Notes under the pieces: generated by a model
Database searches by the model: none
The model's input: only the letters and a program-made list of their open reading frames with translations
Told to the model about the DNA's origin: nothing
Made by a program: the position numbers and the translations under genes
In this document: positions 6,870 to 10,020 of the stretch, one piece after another
Layout of the letters: each line of letters begins with the position of its first letter
How positions within the stretch are numbered: position 1 is the stretch's first letter
Assembly: GCA_027371515.1 (NCBI GenBank)
Contig: DAHXMX010000029.1
Span: forward strand, 1-10,020
DNA length: 10,020 bases
DNA from: Neisseriaceae bacterium
GTDB lineage: Bacteria > Pseudomonadota > Gammaproteobacteria > Burkholderiales > UBA11063
Reading direction: 5' to 3'

Positions 6870-7640
6870 ATGTTAAAAAAAAGAATAATACCATGTCTTG
6901 ATGTACAAAATGGTAAAGTAGTTAAAGGAGTGCAGTTTAGAAATCATCAAGTAGTTGGTGATATTATTGAGTTGGCAAAAAGATATTCTGATAGTGGTGC
7001 TGATGAATTAGTGTTTTATGACATTACAGCAAGTAGTGATCAGCGCCAAGTAGATAAAAAATGGATTAGTGATATTGCGCGTAATATTAATATTCCATTT
7101 TGTGTGGCAGGTGGTATTAGAACATTAGCTGATGCAGAGAATGTGCTTGCTAATGGTGCGGATAAAATATCAATTAATTCACCAGCTTTAGAAAACCCTA
7201 ATTTAGTAACTGAATTTGCTAAGCGTTTTGGCTCACAATGTGTAGTGGTTGGTATTGATAGTTATGAGCATAACGGTGTATATCATGTTAAGCAGTATAC
7301 TGGTGATGTTAACAAAACTATGCTAACTAAGCATACAATGCAAGATTGGGCTTTGATTGTATATAATCTTGGTGCTGGAGAAATTGTGTTAAATTGTATG
7401 AATCAAGATGGTGTACGTAAAGGTTATGATTTAGTTCAATGCAAGATCATTGCTGAATTAGTTAATATTCCGGTTATAGCTTCAGGTGGTGCAGGTACTT
7501 TAGAGCATTTTTATGATGTGTTTAGCAGCACCAATGTAACAGGTGCATTAGCAGCTTCTGTATTTCATAACAATATTATTCAAATTAAAGAGCTTAAAAC
7601 TTATTTAAAAGCAAAAGGTATTGCAGTTAGATGTGATTAA
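6870..7640 (+). CDS. hisF: Imidazole glycerol phosphate synthase, cyclase subunit (HisF)
   Basis: HisF is the barrel partner of HisH. It converts PRFAR and ammonia to imidazole glycerol phosphate and AICAR. The 256 residues include catalytic Asp11 (Pro-Cys-Leu-Asp-Val) and Asp130 (Val-Gly-Ile-Asp-Ser). The phosphate sites are Ala-Gly-Gly-Ile-Arg at 80-84 and Ser-Gly-Gly-Ala-Gly at 205-209. The N-terminal Lys-Lys-Arg-Ile-Ile-Pro-Cys-Leu-Asp is typical of the family and fixes the ATG. A TTGGA-like ribosome binding site sits in the 17-nt gap after hisA. HisF and HisA are ancient paralogues, but the order and motifs distinguish them clearly. Confidence 0.97.
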   Translation: MLKKRIIPCLDVQNGKVVKGVQFRNHQVVGDIIELAKRYSDSGADELVFYDITASSDQRQVDKKWISDIARNINIPFCVAGGIRTLADAENVLANGADKISINSPALENPNLVTEFAKRFGSQCVVVGIDSYEHNGVYHVKQYTGDVNKTMLTKHTMQDWALIVYNLGAGEIVLNCMNQDGVRKGYDLVQCKIIAELVNIPVIASGGAGTLEHFYDVFSSTNVTGALAASVFHNNIIQIKELKTYLKAKGIAVRCD

Positions 7641-7660
7641 TTTATAAAACGAAAATATTT

Positions 7661-7664
7661 AGGA
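7661..7664 (+). promoter_or_regulatory. Ribosome binding site for the GTG start of hisIE
   Basis: AGGA is placed 7 nt before the GTG at 7672. No upstream ATG in frame gives a better start. Confidence 0.6.
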
Positions 7665-7671
7665 TATTTAG

Positions 7672-8289
7672 GTGATACAAGATATAAAAAAAATTAATTT
7701 TACCAAGTTAAATGGATTAGTACCGGTAGTAGTTCAAGATAATCATACTTTACAAGTTTTAATGGTTGGTTTTATGAATGAAGAGGCATTACATTTAACC
7801 TTAGCTAGTTCCAAGGTGACTTTCTATAGTCGTACTAAGCAACGAATTTGGCAAAAAGGAGAGACATCAGGGCATTTTTTAAATGTTGTTGATATGTTTT
7901 TAGATTGTGACGAAGATTCAATTTTAATTCTTGCTAATCCTGTTGGACCTACTTGCCATACTGGTAGTTTATCTTGTTTTCAAAAACATGAGTTACCACC
8001 GCTTAGTCATATTGGTTATTTAGATAAAATTATTAGTGAGCGAATATTGTATCCACAGGATAATAGTTATACTAATCAGCTTATTGCAAAAGGGTTAAAT
8101 AAAGTAGCTCAAAAGGTCGGGGAAGAGGGTGTTGAGGTTGTGATTGCAGCACTGGCTGAAACTCAAGATGAATATTTAGGTGAAATGACTGATCTTATTT
8201 ATCATATGTTAGTTCTAATGCATGTTAAAAAAGTTAGTCTAAAAGATATTGCTGCAGTAATTGCAGAGCGTCATAAAAGAAAAAGGTAG
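7672..8289 (+). CDS. hisIE: Bifunctional phosphoribosyl-AMP cyclohydrolase / phosphoribosyl-ATP pyrophosphatase (HisIE)
   Basis: This 205-residue protein carries out steps two and three: the HisE domain hydrolyses phosphoribosyl-ATP, then the HisI domain opens the purine ring of phosphoribosyl-AMP. Residues 1 to about 110 are HisI. They carry the substrate loop Phe-Tyr-Ser-Arg-Thr at 51-55, Trp60-Gln-Lys-Gly-Glu-Thr-Ser-Gly-His68, the metal-binding Asp-Cys-Asp at 78-80, and zinc ligands Cys95 and Cys102. Residues about 115-205 are HisE, a MazG-like helical domain with Gly-Glu-Glu-Gly-Val-Glu at 150-155 and acidic metal ligands near Glu171 and Asp174. The fusion is the usual one in Gammaproteobacteria. 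It lies 31 nt after hisF and is the last pathway gene. Confidence 0.97.
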   Translation: MIQDIKKINFTKLNGLVPVVVQDNHTLQVLMVGFMNEEALHLTLASSKVTFYSRTKQRIWQKGETSGHFLNVVDMFLDCDEDSILILANPVGPTCHTGSLSCFQKHELPPLSHIGYLDKIISERILYPQDNSYTNQLIAKGLNKVAQKVGEEGVEVVIAALAETQDEYLGEMTDLIYHMLVLMHVKKVSLKDIAAVIAERHKRKR

Positions 8290-8290
8290 G
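8282..8290 (+). promoter_or_regulatory. Ribosome binding site that decides the serS start
   Basis: AAAGG and TAGG lie 9-13 nt before the ATG at 8300. An in-frame ATG at 8261 is available, but it lies inside hisIE and would add 13 residues not found in seryl-tRNA synthetases. Confidence 0.65.
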
Positions 8291-8299
8291 TATTTAATT

Positions 8300-9583
8300 A
8301 TGTTGGATATTAATTTATTAAGAAATGATTTTGATAATGTAAGTGCTAATTTATTGAATAAGAAAGTTAAATTAGATAAAGATTATTTTATAAGTTTGGA
8401 AGCTAAGCGTAAGTCGTTGCAAATTAAAACAGAGGAATTGCAAGCTAAACGTAATAGCGTTTCTAAACAAATTGGAATACTCAAAAGTAAAGGCGAAGAT
8501 GTTAGTTTGGTAATGACTGAAGTATCAAAATTAGGCGATGAATTAAAAAATTTAGAGTTAGAATTAAATCAAGTACAAAATGAATTAACTAATTGGATGT
8601 ATAACTTACCAAATATATTGCATGAATCAGTACCAAATGGTATGAATGAAAATGACAATGTTGAGGTGCGTCGTTATGGTACGCCGCGTACTTTTGATTT
8701 TACTATTTGTGATCATGTGGATTTAGGTTATAGTATTAATAAAGAATTAGATTTTGAGTCTGCGGCTAAGATTTCTGGTAGTCGTTTTGTAGTGCTTAAA
8801 AATCAGATTGCTAAATTACATCGGGCATTAGCTCAATTTATGTTAGATACGCATATTAATAATCATGGTTATACGGAAGTTTATGTGCCTTATATGGTAA
8901 ATCGTGCATCTGTTTATGGTACTTGTCAGTTACCTAAGTTTGAAGAGGATTTATTTAAGCTTAAGCATAATGATGAAGATATGTATCTTATTCCAACTGC
9001 CGAGGTGCCATTAACTAATTTAGTTGCAAATAGTATTTTACATATGGATGAATTGCCGCTTAAGTTTGTAGCACATTCACCATGTTTTAGGAGTGAAGCC
9101 GGTAGTTATGGACGTGATACGCGTGGAATGATTAGAATGCATCAATTTGATAAAGTTGAGATGGTACAAATTGTTAAGCCAGAACAATCATTTCAAGTTT
9201 TAGAAGAAATGACTAATCATGCTGAAAATATTTTAAAAATGTTAGAGCTTCCATATAGAGTGGTCTTATTATGTAGTGGAGATACCAGTTTTTCATCTGC
9301 TAAAACTTATGATTTAGAGGTATGGATTCCATCTCAAAATACTTATCGTGAAATTTCTTCGTGTTCAAATATGACCGATTTTCAGTCAAGAAGTATGCAG
9401 GCGCGTTATAAAAATACATTAGGTAAAAATGAGTTGGTACATACATTAAATGGTTCTGGTTTAGCGGTTGGTCGCACTTTGGTCGCAGTACTTGAGAATT
9501 ATCAAAATACCGACGGTTCAATTACAATACCATTAGCATTGCGCCCATATATGAATAATCAAACAGTAATTCGCAAGTTGTAA
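8300..9583 (+). CDS. serS: Seryl-tRNA synthetase (SerS)
   Basis: SerS charges tRNA-Ser (and tRNA-Sec where present) with serine. The 427 residues form a complete class II synthetase. The N-terminus Met-Leu-Asp-Ile-Asn-Leu-Leu-Arg is typical and decides the start. Residues about 28-100 form the long antiparallel coiled-coil arm that grips the tRNA. The catalytic core follows, with Thr-Ala-Glu-Val-Pro-Leu-Thr at 233-239, motif 2 at about 258-288 (Phe-Arg-Ser-Glu-Ala-Gly-Ser at 263-269), and motif 3 at about 384-402 (Asn-Gly-Ser-Gly-Leu-Ala-Val-Gly-Arg-Thr). It begins 10 nt after hisIE with no intervening terminator, so it can be co-transcribed with the his genes. No terminator hairpin follows, and an insertion sequence begins within the next few dozen bases. 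Codons 74-89 recur exactly at the right edge of the window. Confidence 0.97.
   Translation: MLDINLLRNDFDNVSANLLNKKVKLDKDYFISLEAKRKSLQIKTEELQAKRNSVSKQIGILKSKGEDVSLVMTEVSKLGDELKNLELELNQVQNELTNWMYNLPNILHESVPNGMNENDNVEVRRYGTPRTFDFTICDHVDLGYSINKELDFESAAKISGSRFVVLKNQIAKLHRALAQFMLDTHINNHGYTEVYVPYMVNRASVYGTCQLPKFEEDLFKLKHNDEDMYLIPTAEVPLTNLVANSILHMDELPLKFVAHSPCFRSEAGSYGRDTRGMIRMHQFDKVEMVQIVKPEQSFQVLEEMTNHAENILKMLELPYRVVLLCSGDTSFSSAKTYDLEVWIPSQNTYREISSCSNMTDFQSRSMQARYKNTLGKNELVHTLNGSGLAVGRTLVAVLENYQNTDGSITIPLALRPYMNNQTVIRKL
8517..8568 (+). repeat. Internal serS segment duplicated at 9969-10020 (copy 1)
   Basis: This 52-bp stretch covers serS codons 74-89 plus flanking bases, within the coiled-coil arm. 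It is identical, in the same orientation and reading frame, to the last 52 bases of the window, 1452 bp further on. This copy fits its protein context and is the original. Confidence 0.95.
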
Positions 9584-9612
9584 AATAAGGTGCGACAAAA
9601 AATAAATAGAAA

Positions 9613-9689
9613 AGGTTAGATGTTTCAGTTTACAATTTCAATAACAAAATTAGAATTGAAGGAACTGAAAATGTATAAACATCTAACCT
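9613..9689 (+). promoter_or_regulatory. Large inverted repeat enclosing the transposase ribosome binding site and start codon
   Basis: The arms 9613-9625 and 9677-9689 are perfect 13-bp reverse complements. An inner pair, 9623-9630 with 9663-9670, adds 8 bp, sharing three bases with the outer arm. A third small pair, 9637-9642 with 9655-9660, closes the apex. In RNA made by read-through from serS this would fold into one long hairpin. It would hold the GAAGGA ribosome binding site (9658-9663) in or beside a stem and the ATG (9671) in a bulge. Such hairpins are known in several insertion sequences to block translation from outside transcripts; that role here is inferred. Confidence 0.7.
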
Positions 9690-10020
9690 ATGGAGAATTA
9701 TGCACTATCTGGCATCATAAGGTGAATAAATTTACAAATACCTTGCTACCATTAAAGAGTAAAACGGTATATGAGTTAGCGGAATTAATAGGGAAACATA
9801 GGTCCACGATCTATAGGGCAATTAACTATATTAAATGCAGTAAATGGGTACCAGAGAACCGTATTTTACCAGTTGTTAAATTTAGGAAGCGTAAGCATAA
9901 ATGTCAAAAGATAGAAAAGCCTAAAATTATAAAATATATCAAAGAGAAATTAGAAATAGGTTGGTCGCCTGAAGTATCAAAATTAGGCGATGAATTAAAA
10001 AATTTAGAGTTAGAATTAAA
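9671..10020 (+). CDS. IS30-family transposase, N-terminal fragment running into serS-derived sequence
   Basis: The frame opens with Tyr-Lys-His-Leu-Thr, the usual beginning of the IS30 helix-turn-helix domain. A recognisable DNA-binding helix-turn-helix lies at about residues 33-52 (Leu-Ile-Gly-Lys-His-Arg-Ser-Thr-Ile-Tyr-Arg at 39-49). A basic stretch at 70-80 follows, and then Gly-Trp-Ser-Pro-Glu at 97-101, the conserved lead-in to the catalytic region. The family would normally continue with an Ile-Ala-Gly-Arg-like segment and a DDE integrase core to about 300 residues or more. Instead, residues 101-116 are identical to SerS 74-89, and the window ends with the frame still open. No DDE residue is present. 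A GAAGGA ribosome binding site lies 7 nt before the ATG. As shown it cannot be a functional transposase. Confidence 0.8.
   Translation, partial: MYKHLTYGELCTIWHHKVNKFTNTLLPLKSKTVYELAELIGKHRSTIYRAINYIKCSKWVPENRILPVVKFRKRKHKCQKIEKPKIIKYIKEKLEIGWSPEVSKLGDELKNLELEL
9969..10020 (+). repeat. Exact 52-bp copy of serS interior inside the transposase frame (copy 2)
   Basis: The identity with 8517-8568 begins right after base 9968 and continues without mismatch to the window edge. It therefore probably extends beyond it. The switch falls in the Pro-Glu codons of the transposase motif. CTGAAGTA could have been common to both sequences and served as a microhomology junction. Confidence 0.95.

Larger units (their letters stand above)
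9584..10020 (+). mobile_element. Left part of an IS30-family insertion sequence
   Basis: Immediately after the serS stop the sequence changes character. It has a long inverted repeat (9613-9689), then a transposase start with an IS30-type N-terminus. The exact left end lies somewhere in 9584-9626. It cannot be fixed because the right terminal repeat and any target duplication fall outside the window. The authentic element is visible only to about 9970; the rest matches serS. Confidence 0.75.

Noticed and set aside
8261..8299. Longer SerS starting at the ATG inside hisIE
   Set aside because: The extra 13 residues do not belong to the family. The ATG at 8300 has a ribosome binding site and gives the standard N-terminus and length.
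9300..9521. Minus-strand open frame of 73 codons inside serS
   Set aside because: It lies wholly within the conserved motif 3 half of serS on the other strand, has no ribosome binding site or recognisable motif, and is a by-product of AT-rich codon use.
9584..9612. Rho-independent terminator after serS
   Set aside because: No GC-containing stem followed by a T-run is present. The nearby inverted repeat belongs to the insertion sequence, is not followed by a T-run, and encloses a start codon.
1..10020. CRISPR array, toxin-antitoxin pair, phage genes or defence system
   Set aside because: I found no regularly spaced direct repeats and no such protein families. Apart from the insertion-sequence edge, the window is core metabolism.

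Overview
The window looks like chromosomal DNA of an AT-rich gammaproteobacterium. The protein-coding DNA is dominated by A/T-ending codons. The histidine genes follow the order G-D-C-B-H-A-F-IE familiar from Gammaproteobacteria, and HisG is the long, self-contained form that closely resembles the enteric enzyme. A low-GC lineage such as the Francisella/Fastidiosibacter or Legionella neighbourhood would fit, but the genus cannot be fixed from sequence reading alone.

Layout. Positions 1-264 are an intergenic region between a divergent gene, of which only the start codon and ribosome binding site are visible on the minus strand, and a small predicted lipoprotein gene (265-708). An intact tRNA-Arg(CCG) with encoded CCA follows (731-807). 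Next comes one tightly packed co-directional cluster (874-9583): hisN, hisG, hisD, a fused hisC-hisB gene, hisH, hisA, hisF, hisIE and serS. The spacers are mostly 1-31 nt, and hisCB/hisH share a 4-nt ATGA overlap. Downstream of serS lies the left part of an IS30-type insertion sequence: a strong inverted repeat, then the first ~100 codons of a transposase.

How the genes work together. The cluster encodes all activities from PRPP + ATP to histidine: HisG, HisE and HisI (fused), HisA, HisH+HisF, HisB, HisC, HisN and HisD. The enteric-type arrangement, in which a HAD histidinol-phosphatase is fused to the N-terminus of HisB, is absent. Here HisB is fused to the C-terminus of HisC, and the phosphatase step is most simply covered by an inositol-monophosphatase-family HisN encoded first in the operon. 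The fusion joins two consecutive steps, dehydratase then aminotransferase. No histidine-rich leader peptide or attenuator is visible upstream, so control probably rests on HisG feedback and on whatever acts at the promoter.

The oddest point is the right edge. After Pro100 the transposase reading frame turns, without a break, into a 52-bp exact copy of the interior of serS (8517-8568 = 9969-10020). This is either an assembly or chimera artefact at a contig end or the edge of a real microhomology-mediated rearrangement. It should be resolved before the right end is trusted.
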